64,000 nucleotides of DNA, taken from assembly GCF_037076565.1 (NCBI RefSeq), contig NZ_AP029028.1, positions 2,790,001 to 2,854,000 on the forward strand, given 5' to 3'. Under the pieces are notes generated by a model, which worked only from the letters and a program-made list of their open reading frames with translations, had not been told where the DNA came from and did not search any database. The stretch comes from Herbaspirillum sp. DW155. Its GTDB lineage: Bacteria > Pseudomonadota > Gammaproteobacteria > Burkholderiales > Burkholderiaceae_D. This document shows positions 24,722 to 33,522 of the stretch, in pieces. The position numbers were made by a program, and so were the translations under genes. How positions within the stretch are numbered: the first letter of the stretch is position 1; each line of letters opens with the position of its first letter.

Positions 24722-27277
24722 CTAAAGCGGCTGGACGAAGAACCGGCCAGACAGATGTTTGACGGCCTCAAACCATAGCAAGTTGATGGCAGCCACCCCG
24801 ACGCAGACCAATAGCATCAACGGCGTTGGCGGGGCGAAGGCGAATAGCCGGCTCAGGACAGGAATGCCCAGTATCGCGCCCAGCAAGACGATGGTAACCA
24901 GAACAATCCCTGCGAAGTAGTGATTGACAGTCCCCGAGCAGCGCCATGAAGCTCGCTTCCACGAACGGTTCGCCTGGATCAATCCGAGGTTCGACAATAC
25001 CAGCACGGTGAAGGTCATGGTACGTACCAGCTCGTCGGAACCGGCCATGAACCGGCTGCCTGAACAGACCGCCAGCAAGGTGGCCAGCAAGCCGCTCCCC
25101 TGCCACAGGCCACGCAGGAGAATTTGCGCATCGAAAAGCCGCGCCTGGGGTGGACGCGGCTTGTCCAGCATGGCGTGGGGCTCCAGGGGTTCGGCCTCCA
25201 GCACGACGGAACACGCGGGATCAATGATCAGTTGCAGGAACAGGATATGCGCCGGAAGCAGCAGCATGGGCCAACCCAGCAGGACCGGAATGATCGACAG
25301 CCCGACAATCGGTACGTGCACCGCCACAATGAAGACGATGCTCTTGCGCAGGTTGGCAAATACCCGCCGCCCGTAACGCACCGCCACCACCAGGGAGGAA
25401 AAGTCATCATTGAGCAGCACCAGCGCGGCCGCCTCGCGTGCGACGTCGGTTCCGCGCGCCCCCATGGCCACGCCGATGCTGGCGGCTTTGAGGGCGGGCG
25501 CGTCGTTGACGCCATCGCCGGTCATCGCCACGATGTCGCCCCGCGCGCGCAAGGCTTGTACCAGGCGCAGTTTCTGTTCCGGGCGGATACGGCTGAAAAT
25601 GTGCGTATCGGCCAGTCGCAGGCGCAGGTCGTCATCGCTCAATCTGGCCAGTTCGACCCCGGTAATGACCTCGCCCTGCGCAGGAATGCCGGCCTGCCGG
25701 GCAATCGATCTCGCTGTCGCCGAATGGTCTCCGGTGATCATGACCACGCGAATACCCGCGGCATGGCACTCCTTGATCGCTTGCGGAACGTCGGCCCGCA
25801 CAGGATCTTCCATCCCGATCAATCCGAGGAATTCGAAATCAAAATCATGCTGGTTGACTGGCAGTGTTTGCGCAGCCAAGCGCGCCCGTGCAACGCCCAG
25901 CACACGCAGCCCGTCAGCGGCCATGCTCTGCACCTGCCGGGCGACCATGGCGCAAGCGGCGCTGTCGAGGTGGCACAGATCGACGATCGCTTCGGGCGCA
26001 CCTTTTGCGGCAATCACCCGTTCGCGCTGATCGGGCGCTTCCCATACGCGGGACATCGCCAGCATCTCGCGCGACAAGGGATAGTCCTCAATCAGGGTCC
26101 AGTTTCCATGCAGGTGCTCGGTGTTGGCCAGCCAGCGCTTGCCGGCATCGCCGATGGCGGACTCCATGGGATCAAAGGCGCGGCGATGGCTGGCCAGGAT
26201 CGCGAACTCCAGGGTGAGATGCAATGCCTCCGGAAGCTCGAGTGAACCGGCCGTCACGGTGTCGTGGAGGGCTGCCGCCGTCCATAACCGCCTGAGCGCC
26301 ATGCGATTGGTCGTCAAGGTTCCGGTCTTGTCGACGCACAGGACGGTGGTCGCGCCCAACAGCTCGATGGCAGGAACGCTTCGGGCCAGCACGTTCTCCC
26401 GCGCAAGCCGCCACGCGCCCAGGCCCAGGAAGATCGTCAGCACCACCGGCAATTCTTCGGGCAACAAGGCCATCGCCAGTGTCAGCCCTGCCAGCAGGCC
26501 ATTGAGCCAGTCTGCACGCGACAATCCATAGGTAATGGCAAGCCCGCCCGCCAGCAGCAGCCCGACGGTGGCCACCCGTTTCACGACGCGGCCTGTTTCG
26601 ATCTGGACCGGTGTTTTCTGCTCACCCAGCCCCGCCAGCGATGTCCCGATACGGCCCAGAGCGCTGCGTTCGCCCGTGGCCGTGACAAGGCCTCTGGCCG
26701 TGCCTTGCGTAATGAGCGTTCCCGAGAACAGTTGCGCGGCCTCGCTCATGGATGAGGTGATGGCCGCGCGATCTTTCATCGGATCGGCTTGCTTGGCGAC
26801 CGGTACGGATTCTCCCGTCAACATGGATTCATCGACGGCCAGGTTGGACGCTTCCAGAAGGCGGATGTCAGCGGGAATACGGTCGCCTTCGACCAGCAAT
26901 ACGATGTCACCGTCAACGAGTTCCCGCGCTGCGATCTTGCGCGTGCGTCCGTCACGCACGACCAGGGCTTGCGGGCTGGAGAGATCGCGCAATGCCTCCA
27001 GGGACCGTTCCGCGCGGCGCTGCTGGAAGAACGTGATGCCCATCACGACGAAGACGAAGCCGAGCAGCATCAGCGCCTCATGACGATCCCCCAGGAGCAG
27101 ATAGATCACGCCGCAAGCGACCAGCAGCAGGAACATCGGCTCGCAGACGATCTCACCCAGCAGGCACCATGCCCCTCGCCGGGTCGATGCCGGAAGCTCG
27201 TTGAGTCCGTCGCGCACAAGCCGTTGGCGCGCCTCTTCTTCGCTTAAACCATCCTGATGGGTGGAGGTGGTGGACAT
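24722..27277 (-). CDS. Cation-transporting P-type ATPase (P2/P3-like)
   Basis: 851 residues from ATG 27277 with GGGGAG upstream. Contains the cation ATPase N domain (EEEARQRLVRDGLNELP), actuator TGES (about 154), phosphorylation motif CVDKTGTLTTN (about 313), and hinge TGDGVNDAPALKAASIG (about 584), plus ten hydrophobic helices. Helix 4 reads PEELPVVLTIFLGLGAW, close to the PEGL of Ca2+/Na+ pumps; no CPC metal motif and no N-terminal metal-binding domain, so it is not a copper pump. Ion uncertain: Ca2+, Mn2+ or monovalent. Single gene unit next to copCD. Confidence 0.85.
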   Translation of the reverse strand: MSTTSTHQDGLSEEEARQRLVRDGLNELPASTRRGAWCLLGEIVCEPMFLLLVACGVIYLLLGDRHEALMLLGFVFVVMGITFFQQRRAERSLEALRDLSSPQALVVRDGRTRKIAARELVDGDIVLLVEGDRIPADIRLLEASNLAVDESMLTGESVPVAKQADPMKDRAAITSSMSEAAQLFSGTLITQGTARGLVTATGERSALGRIGTSLAGLGEQKTPVQIETGRVVKRVATVGLLLAGGLAITYGLSRADWLNGLLAGLTLAMALLPEELPVVLTIFLGLGAWRLARENVLARSVPAIELLGATTVLCVDKTGTLTTNRMALRRLWTAAALHDTVTAGSLELPEALHLTLEFAILASHRRAFDPMESAIGDAGKRWLANTEHLHGNWTLIEDYPLSREMLAMSRVWEAPDQRERVIAAKGAPEAIVDLCHLDSAACAMVARQVQSMAADGLRVLGVARARLAAQTLPVNQHDFDFEFLGLIGMEDPVRADVPQAIKECHAAGIRVVMITGDHSATARSIARQAGIPAQGEVITGVELARLSDDDLRLRLADTHIFSRIRPEQKLRLVQALRARGDIVAMTGDGVNDAPALKAASIGVAMGARGTDVAREAAALVLLNDDFSSLVVAVRYGRRVFANLRKSIVFIVAVHVPIVGLSIIPVLLGWPMLLLPAHILFLQLIIDPACSVVLEAEPLEPHAMLDKPRPPQARLFDAQILLRGLWQGSGLLATLLAVCSGSRFMAGSDELVRTMTFTVLVLSNLGLIQANRSWKRASWRCSGTVNHYFAGIVLVTIVLLGAILGIPVLSRLFAFAPPTPLMLLVCVGVAAINLLWFEAVKHLSGRFFVQPL

Positions 27278-27460
27278 CGCTGGCTCCCCTGGAAAGCACC
27301 GCAAGAGTGTAGATGCGCTAGGGGCAAGCAGAAAGCGGCGCTGCGTTCAAGACATTGATGCAACGCATGTCTGGTTCAATTTACCGAGATTCTTTCCGGC
27401 TGAGTGACCATGCAAACTGAAACGGGACGCCTTACATGACGGTCGGCAACACCGCCCGTC

Positions 27461-28345
27461 TCAATTCGGCTGCAACATCCCCAGCCAGGCCAATAGCAAC
27501 AGCGCCAGCCAGGCCAGCATGATCTCCGCTTGCGTGAGCCGGCAAAGCCGATCCAGCGCAGCGGGATCGCGGCGCATGGCGGGCACCAGCCGATAGCGGT
27601 TGAAGATGGCGATGAGCACCATCACGCCCACCACCAGCATCTTCAACGTCAGCAGCCCCTGATAGGGAAAGCGCCAGTCCAGCGGCATGGTGCCGAGAAT
27701 GAAGAAGGTATTGCACAGTCCCGTGACCCAGACCAGTGCGACCACGGCATGGCCGATAGCGGAAAAACGCCGCAAGATGCCCCTGGTCAACTCGGGATGA
27801 GCGGACCGCACCGGCTTGGACAGGATCAGCAGAACCACCGGCAACGCCCCTGTCCAGGCCCCGACACTCCAGACATGCAGCACGTCGTTGACCTGATGTG
27901 CCCCACCGCGCCAACCGTCCTGCATGACGGCATGTCCGGTCAGGGCCAGGCTGGCAAGCAGGCCGCCGCTGCCCGCCACACTGGCGAGCATGCGCATGCG
28001 ACTCGTGCCCGGCGCGCTCAAGATCAGCAATGACAAGCACGCCAGCTGACACCACCAGGCCGTACCGATGGAAGTCCCGTTGGCAACCGCAGCCCACATG
28101 TCGGGGTGCCAGGCATCACTCCAGCCATCGCCGAGGATACTGGCCTGCAGCGGCAACGTGGCGGCCAGCGCGATGAATACCAGGCCCGTCAGCAGACGCC
28201 GCCACCGCGCCAGGCGCTGCCAGAGCGTGCTCCTGAGCGGTTCATCGACCAGCGCCAGGAGCATCAGTGCCATGCCCCACAGGAACAGGGCCGCACCGTC
28301 CAGCAGGAGGCGGCAGAGCCCGAGCAGAAACAAAGAAGAACTCAA
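27461..28345 (-). CDS. copD: Copper resistance protein CopD-like
   Basis: 294 residues with eight hydrophobic helices. CopD-family traits: ALTGHAVMQDGWRGGAHQVNDVLHVWSVGAWTGALP, which holds the His residues of the copper site, and PYQGLLTLKMLVVGVMVLIAIFNRY. It moves copper across the inner membrane with CopC. Its start overlaps the copC stop by ATGA. Confidence 0.85.
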   Translation of the reverse strand: MSSSLFLLGLCRLLLDGAALFLWGMALMLLALVDEPLRSTLWQRLARWRRLLTGLVFIALAATLPLQASILGDGWSDAWHPDMWAAVANGTSIGTAWWCQLACLSLLILSAPGTSRMRMLASVAGSGGLLASLALTGHAVMQDGWRGGAHQVNDVLHVWSVGAWTGALPVVLLILSKPVRSAHPELTRGILRRFSAIGHAVVALVWVTGLCNTFFILGTMPLDWRFPYQGLLTLKMLVVGVMVLIAIFNRYRLVPAMRRDPAALDRLCRLTQAEIMLAWLALLLLAWLGMLQPN

Positions 28346-28707
28346 GGTGCCACGGAAAAGCTGTAGCTGCCCTCGGTCTTGTGGCCATCTTCTGAGAGTG
28401 CATGCCAGTGCACCGTGTACGTACCAGTTGCCAGCCGGGCCGGAACCGCCACCATCAGGGATTTGCCACCGTCCATGAGCATGGCTTGGCCCAGTCTGAC
28501 CTCCTGCTGATCGGGGCCCAGCAGCTTGACACCACTGAAGCGCAGATTGAGTCCCTCGGAGAATCCCAAGGTCAGTTCGGCCGGCGAGGCCACTACCGCC
28601 TTGTCGGCGGGAGTGGCGGTCTTCAGATGGGCGTGGGCCCAGGCCGGTTGGGTCAGTACCAGGCCGGCCAGCGCGACCAGCGAAAGAAGGCGTTTGATTG
28701 TGCTCAT
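28342..28707 (-). CDS. copC: Periplasmic copper-binding protein CopC
   Basis: 121 residues from ATG 28707. Signal peptide ends AWAHAHLKTATPADKA, giving a mature N-terminal His, the usual Cu(II) ligand. The C-terminal motif HWHALSEDGHKTEGSYSF supplies the other Cu(II) ligands (Asp and His). The Met-rich Cu(I) site is absent, so it is a single-site CopC. Translationally coupled to copD. Confidence 0.9.
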   Translation of the reverse strand: MSTIKRLLSLVALAGLVLTQPAWAHAHLKTATPADKAVVASPAELTLGFSEGLNLRFSGVKLLGPDQQEVRLGQAMLMDGGKSLMVAVPARLATGTYTVHWHALSEDGHKTEGSYSFSVAP

Positions 28708-28990
28708 GATGCGGATGGGGCTCTTGTCGGAAGAGCTAAGGTGGATGAAACAAGGGGCCATAGCTTACGCCCTTTGTTGCGCCGGTCCTGCGGCAAATTG
28801 TCGCAGCCCGCGCTTCCGGGCGAATCTGCCCACATGAGATCGGCGAGCTGACAGCACGCGACAGTATGCGCTGCCCGCGCAAGCTAAGAAGAATTTCGCA
28901 GTTTGGCGCAGCGCGTCGTGACCCTATGATGTCCTCATCCTTGCCATCCGGCGCAAGGCCGACCTGCGGACCTCTTCAGACACGACCCCC

Positions 28991-30172
28991 ATGAGCACAA
29001 TTTCTCACGACCTCCTGCAACGCATCGCCGATGGCGCTGCCCGGCGCGATGCGCAACGCGAACAACCCTTTGAGGTGATCGACGAGATCAAGGCCACCGG
29101 CTTCGGCGCCGGCCGGCTCGATGCCGACTACGGCGGGGGTGGCGCCACCCTGGTGGAAACGCTCGATACGGCCATCCGGCTCGGTGCGGCCGATCCCAAC
29201 ATTGCCCACATCTGGCGCAATCACCACGTGGCACTGGAACGTCTGCTCAATGCTCCTCTGCAGCATGCCGGGGTGCAACGCCTGCGTGAACGGGTCGCTG
29301 CAGGAGACCTGATCGGTGCCTCCCATACCGAAACAGGCCAGCCGCAGATCGGCGGCAATGCGCCACTGGCCACGCGCCTGGTGCGCCAGGGCGATCACTA
29401 CGTGCTCAATGGCCGGAAGTTCTATTCCACCGGCTCGCTCTTTGCAGACTGGCTGCACGTGACCGTCTCGGTCGAGGATGGCCGTCGCGCCGTCGTCCTG
29501 CTGCCGCGCCAGCGCGAAGGTGTGCAGACCGTGGACGACTGGTTCGGCATGGGCCAGCGGCTCACGGGCAGCGGCACCACCGTGTTCGAGAACGTGGTGG
29601 TGGCCGCTGACGAAGTGGTCTTGCCCGATGAGGTGCCGGCGCGTCAGGCCGTGTTCGGTTCGACCATCGCCCAGCTCTTCCTGACTGCGGTGATCGCCGG
29701 CGTGGTCTCGGCCGTCGCCCGCGATGGCGCCGCCCTGCTGGGCAAGCGCAAGCGCAACTACTACTACGCGCCTACCCCGTCGGCAGCGCAGGACCCTATC
29801 CTGCTGGCCGCTCTGGGCGAGCGCGAGGCCGATGCCTTTGCCACCCGCGCCGTGGTACTGGCTGCGGCCGCTGAAGCCGACCGCGCCTATGCCGCCCTGA
29901 AGACCAACGCCGCTGACACCGATGATCGCCTGCAAGATGCCGCCGCCGCTGCCGCCAAGGCCAAGATCACGGTGGACCGCATCGCCCACCACGCCGCCAC
30001 TGCGCTGTTCGACATCGCCGGAGCCTCGGCCACCTTGACGCAGTTCAACCTGGATCGGCACTGGCGCAACATCCGTACCATCTCCACCCACAACCCGACC
30101 TCGCACAAGGCCTATGCCCTGGGCAACCTGAGCGTGAACGAGATCAGGTTGCCGACTCAGGGTTTCTTCTGA
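28991..30172 (+). CDS. Acyl-CoA dehydrogenase-fold flavoprotein (SfnB/DszC-like)
   Basis: 393 residues of the acyl-CoA dehydrogenase fold. GASHTETGQPQ corresponds to the flavin-contacting loop, VLNGRKFYSTGSLFADWLHV to the middle beta-domain, and RHWRNIRTISTHNPTSHKA to the C-terminal helix bundle typical of DszC/SfnB monooxygenases rather than true dehydrogenases. The catalytic Glu of acyl-CoA dehydrogenases is not apparent. Likely an FMNH2-dependent oxygenase or desulfurisation enzyme for organosulfur compounds. Alone on the plus strand; no SsuE-like reductase adjacent. Confidence 0.75.
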   Translation: MSTISHDLLQRIADGAARRDAQREQPFEVIDEIKATGFGAGRLDADYGGGGATLVETLDTAIRLGAADPNIAHIWRNHHVALERLLNAPLQHAGVQRLRERVAAGDLIGASHTETGQPQIGGNAPLATRLVRQGDHYVLNGRKFYSTGSLFADWLHVTVSVEDGRRAVVLLPRQREGVQTVDDWFGMGQRLTGSGTTVFENVVVAADEVVLPDEVPARQAVFGSTIAQLFLTAVIAGVVSAVARDGAALLGKRKRNYYYAPTPSAAQDPILLAALGEREADAFATRAVVLAAAAEADRAYAALKTNAADTDDRLQDAAAAAAKAKITVDRIAHHAATALFDIAGASATLTQFNLDRHWRNIRTISTHNPTSHKAYALGNLSVNEIRLPTQGFF

Positions 30173-30270
30173 TGACGTTCGCCTGACAAAGCCCGCGCCG
30201 ATAAAGGTTTTCATTTGTCTTGATGTTCTATAAAGTAGACAAAAAACCAATCAGGGGAAACGCAGGCAAC

Positions 30271-32901
30271 ATGAAGATTCCAGGTCCCACTCGGGCTGCG
30301 CCAGGGGGTGGGTCGGCGTGCCGCCGTGCGCCCGGCCCGTCCCGGCGCTGGCGTGGCCTGCTGGCCCTGCTGTGGATGCTGCTCAGCTGCACTGTCATGA
30401 TGGCGGCCCAGGCACAGGCTTCCACGCCGACGCCGGACAAGCTGCTCACGGTCGGCGTTTACCAGAACCCACCCAAGATCTTCTTTAATGGAGACGGCAC
30501 AGCCACGGGACTGCACATCGATCTGATCCGCCTGATCGCCGAGCGTGAACACTGGCAGTTGCGCTTCGTCCCCTGCGAATGGCAGGCCTGCCTGCAGCAG
30601 GTCGAGAGTGGTCAGATCGACCTGCTGCCGGACGTCGCCTGGAGCGAGCAGCGTGCCAAGGTACTGCAGTTCCCGGCGGTGCCGGCGCTCTACAGCTGGT
30701 CCATTCTGTATCGCAACCGCGCCGTGGCGATCAATTCGGTCTTCGATCTCAAGAACAAGAAGATCGGCCTGCTGGAAAACTCGGTGCAGGCCAATTATTT
30801 CCGCAGCCTGATCGATAACTCCGGCATCAAGGTCCAACTGGTGCCGCTGCAAAATATCGAGGCCGGCTTCAAGCGGGTCTCCGCCGGGGAGCTCGACGGC
30901 ATCATTGCCAGCCAGCAGGCCGGCGACATGCTGGCCGACCGCTACCAGCTTGCCGATACCTCCATCGTGTTCCAGCCGGTAAAGCTGTTCTTCGTCAGCA
31001 GCAGGCAGCCACCCGAGGTGCTGGCGGCGATTGACCGCACGCTTTCGCAATGGCAGGGCGATCCGGGGTCCATCTATTTCCAGATCTTGCACAAATGGGG
31101 GCGTGGCAATACGGTCATCCCCGGTTTCGTCTGGTGGCTGCTGGGCGGCGCCCTGGTGCTGCTGGTATGCACCCTGCTGATCGCCGCGTACCTGCGCCGC
31201 GAAGTGGCACGCCGCACCGCTTCCCTGCAGCAAAGCGAACTCTCGCTGCGCGTAGCCGCTGCAGCGTTTCATTCCTCCGAAGCGATCTGGGTGATGGATG
31301 CCAGCCGCAAGGTGCTCGATGCCAATGCCGCCTTCGTCGCACTGACCGGCTACGCGCAGCATGAGCTGCCGGCCGAAGGCGTGCCACCCTGCGAGCACGA
31401 CGCGCAGAGCGGGGACTATCGCGCCGCGCTGTGGGAGCAGGTGCGCCGCGACGGTCAATGGCAGGGGGAACTGCGGGTACGCCGCAAGGACGGCCGGTCC
31501 TATTGGGCCTTGCTCACACTGACCGCCGTAGCCGATCCGCAAGGGCAGGTCACGCATTACGTCGGTACCCAGATCGACATCACCAGCCAGAAGCGCCTGC
31601 AGGAAGAAACCCGGCAACTGGCCTTCTACGATCCGCTCACCGGCCTGCCCAACCGGCGCATGCTGCTCGACAAGATCGCCGCTGTCAGCGCCCTGCCCGA
31701 CCCGGCCGCCGCGCTCTACTTCATCGATATCGACAATTTCAAGGATCTCAACGATGCTCTGGGGCACTCCATGGGCGACCACCTGCTGCGCCAGATCACC
31801 GCGCGCCTGCTGACGCTGGCCGGGCCCGATGGCCTGGTGGCACGTCTGGGCGGCGATGAATTCGTCGTGCTGCAGGAGCAGCCCGGCACCCCGGCAGACG
31901 TTGGCGCACAAGACGCCGCCAGCGGCTTCGCCCAGCGCATCGTCGCCACCATGGAGCAACGCTTCGATCTGAACGGGCTCAGTCATTTCGCCACCTGTTC
32001 GGTGGGGGTGGCGCTCATGCAGGGCCGGGGGGCCAGCGTGGAAGACCTGCTGCGCCAGGGAGACCTGGCCATGTACGCGGCCAAGCAGAAGGGACGCAAT
32101 ACTTACTGCCTGTTCGATCAGGAGATGGAACACGCCCTGCATTTCCGTACCGGTCTGGAAAACGACCTGCGGCGCGCCATAGGCAGCCATGAGTTCCTGC
32201 TGCATTACCAGCCGCAACGTGACCAGGCCGGTCGCCTGATCGGTGTGGAAGCGCTGGCACGCTGGAACAGTCCTTTCCGTGGCAGCGTCTCCCCGGCCCT
32301 CTTCATTCCGGTGGCCGAGGCCTCGGGACTGATCCTGACGCTGGGCCAGTGGGTGTTCCAGCAGGCCTGCCGCCAGTCGGTGCGCTGGAACCGCACCGGC
32401 AGCCGCCCGCCCATCGTGATCGCCGTCAACGTCAGCGCAGTCCAGGTGCGCCAGCCCGATTTCGTCCAAGCCATCCTCGCCACCCTGCAGGAAACCGGCG
32501 CCGATCCCGGCCACCTCAAGCTGGAATTGACCGAATCGGCCATGGTCGATGATGTGCAGGCCACCATCGACAAGATGCTGGAGCTCAAGCATCACGGCCT
32601 GGCGCTGTCGCTGGATGATTTCGGTACGGGATATTCTTCGCTGTCGCTCTTGAAGCGACTGCCCATCGACCAGCTCAAGATCGATCAGTCCTTCGTGCGC
32701 GAACTCCTGTTTGCGCCCAGCGACGTGGCCATCGCCAAGAGCATCATCACCCTGGCCGATGCGCTGGGACTGGAAGTGATTGCCGAAGGCGTGGAAACCC
32801 GCGAGCAGCAGCAGTTCCTGGCCTCGCTGGGCTGTACGCGCTATCAGGGCTATCTGTTTGGCAGGCCGGTGCCGGCGGAGCAGTTTGACGGTCTGGATTG
32901 A
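30271..32901 (+). CDS. Periplasmic-sensing diguanylate cyclase/phosphodiesterase (SBP-PAS-GGDEF-EAL)
   Basis: 876 residues. Order: signal peptide (LLALLWMLLSCTVMMAAQAQA), a bacterial solute-binding type 3 domain (about 45-280; LLTVGVYQNPPKIFFNGDG), a transmembrane helix (about 288-312), a PAS domain (about 325-440), GGDEF with intact RLGGDEFVVL (about 524), and EAL with GVEALARW (about 659), ELTESAM and DDFGTGYSS. The EAL metal and catalytic residues appear conserved, so it may both make and degrade c-di-GMP. An amino-acid-type ligand in the periplasm probably controls it. Start uncertain: ATG 30271 or ATG 30223. Confidence 0.88.
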   Translation: MKIPGPTRAAPGGGSACRRAPGPSRRWRGLLALLWMLLSCTVMMAAQAQASTPTPDKLLTVGVYQNPPKIFFNGDGTATGLHIDLIRLIAEREHWQLRFVPCEWQACLQQVESGQIDLLPDVAWSEQRAKVLQFPAVPALYSWSILYRNRAVAINSVFDLKNKKIGLLENSVQANYFRSLIDNSGIKVQLVPLQNIEAGFKRVSAGELDGIIASQQAGDMLADRYQLADTSIVFQPVKLFFVSSRQPPEVLAAIDRTLSQWQGDPGSIYFQILHKWGRGNTVIPGFVWWLLGGALVLLVCTLLIAAYLRREVARRTASLQQSELSLRVAAAAFHSSEAIWVMDASRKVLDANAAFVALTGYAQHELPAEGVPPCEHDAQSGDYRAALWEQVRRDGQWQGELRVRRKDGRSYWALLTLTAVADPQGQVTHYVGTQIDITSQKRLQEETRQLAFYDPLTGLPNRRMLLDKIAAVSALPDPAAALYFIDIDNFKDLNDALGHSMGDHLLRQITARLLTLAGPDGLVARLGGDEFVVLQEQPGTPADVGAQDAASGFAQRIVATMEQRFDLNGLSHFATCSVGVALMQGRGASVEDLLRQGDLAMYAAKQKGRNTYCLFDQEMEHALHFRTGLENDLRRAIGSHEFLLHYQPQRDQAGRLIGVEALARWNSPFRGSVSPALFIPVAEASGLILTLGQWVFQQACRQSVRWNRTGSRPPIVIAVNVSAVQVRQPDFVQAILATLQETGADPGHLKLELTESAMVDDVQATIDKMLELKHHGLALSLDDFGTGYSSLSLLKRLPIDQLKIDQSFVRELLFAPSDVAIAKSIITLADALGLEVIAEGVETREQQQFLASLGCTRYQGYLFGRPVPAEQFDGLD

Positions 32902-32961
32902 GGCGCGAAACCAGGCGGCCTGTCACCGCGCGCTGGTATCGGTATCGGCACATACCGATGA

Positions 32962-33261
32962 TCAGTGAGTCGCGCGCCGCTCGGCCATGGTCAGGTATTC
33001 GGCGTGCAGATGCGCCGCTTCCAGCACCTTGCGGCATTTGTCGCGTTCGGCCGGCAGGGCCGCCAGCTCGTGCTGCAGCAGTTGTTCGATGATCTCCGCC
33101 GCCTCCATCGGCTCGGTGCCGGCCGTGTGCATGGCCAGCAGGCAATTGCGCACGGTAGCGCGCACCAGATCGCCAATCGGCTCATCCTGCTCGGACATCT
33201 CGCACAGCCGCACGATGATGCCAAGGTGACGCCGCGCGATGCGCATGGCATTGGTACACAT
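32962..33261 (-). CDS. Hypothetical protein, 99 aa
   Basis: Unrecognised, soluble and helical; starts MCTNAMRIARRHLGIIVRLCEM at ATG 33261 with AAGGAGGGAG upstream, a very strong ribosome site. Rich in Ala, Glu, Arg and four Cys in the first 60 residues plus one later, without a zinc-finger spacing. Convergent with the GGDEF-EAL gene. Confidence 0.6.
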   Translation of the reverse strand: MCTNAMRIARRHLGIIVRLCEMSEQDEPIGDLVRATVRNCLLAMHTAGTEPMEAAEIIEQLLQHELAALPAERDKCRKVLEAAHLHAEYLTMAERRATH

Positions 33262-33435
33262 GGTCTCCCTCCTTGTTATGAGGCTCAAGATAGGACGGTG
33301 CCTTCAGCTCTGCCATCAGGAGTTTCCTGATTTCAACATCGACAAGCAGCGGCCATTCCCGGGGCCTGACAAGCACACGCAAACTCCCGGGTGGGACGTG
33401 ATTGCGCACGTCGCCGCATGAAACCATAAACAGCA

Positions 33436-33450
33436 ACGAATCTCATTCGT
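33436..33450. promoter_or_regulatory. ACGAAT-CTC-ATTCGT palindrome before TonB receptor
   Basis: A perfect 6-3-6 inverted repeat 73 nt upstream of the receptor start. Its GAATCTCATTC core is close to half of a Fur site but not a clear match; it may bind Fur or another regulator. Confidence 0.4.
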
Positions 33451-33522
33451 CTTCCGGAGAGCGGGCCATCCGGCTCGCGCCAGCCATGCTGGCGATCCCT
33501 CATTGCGACCACGCTCCTGACC

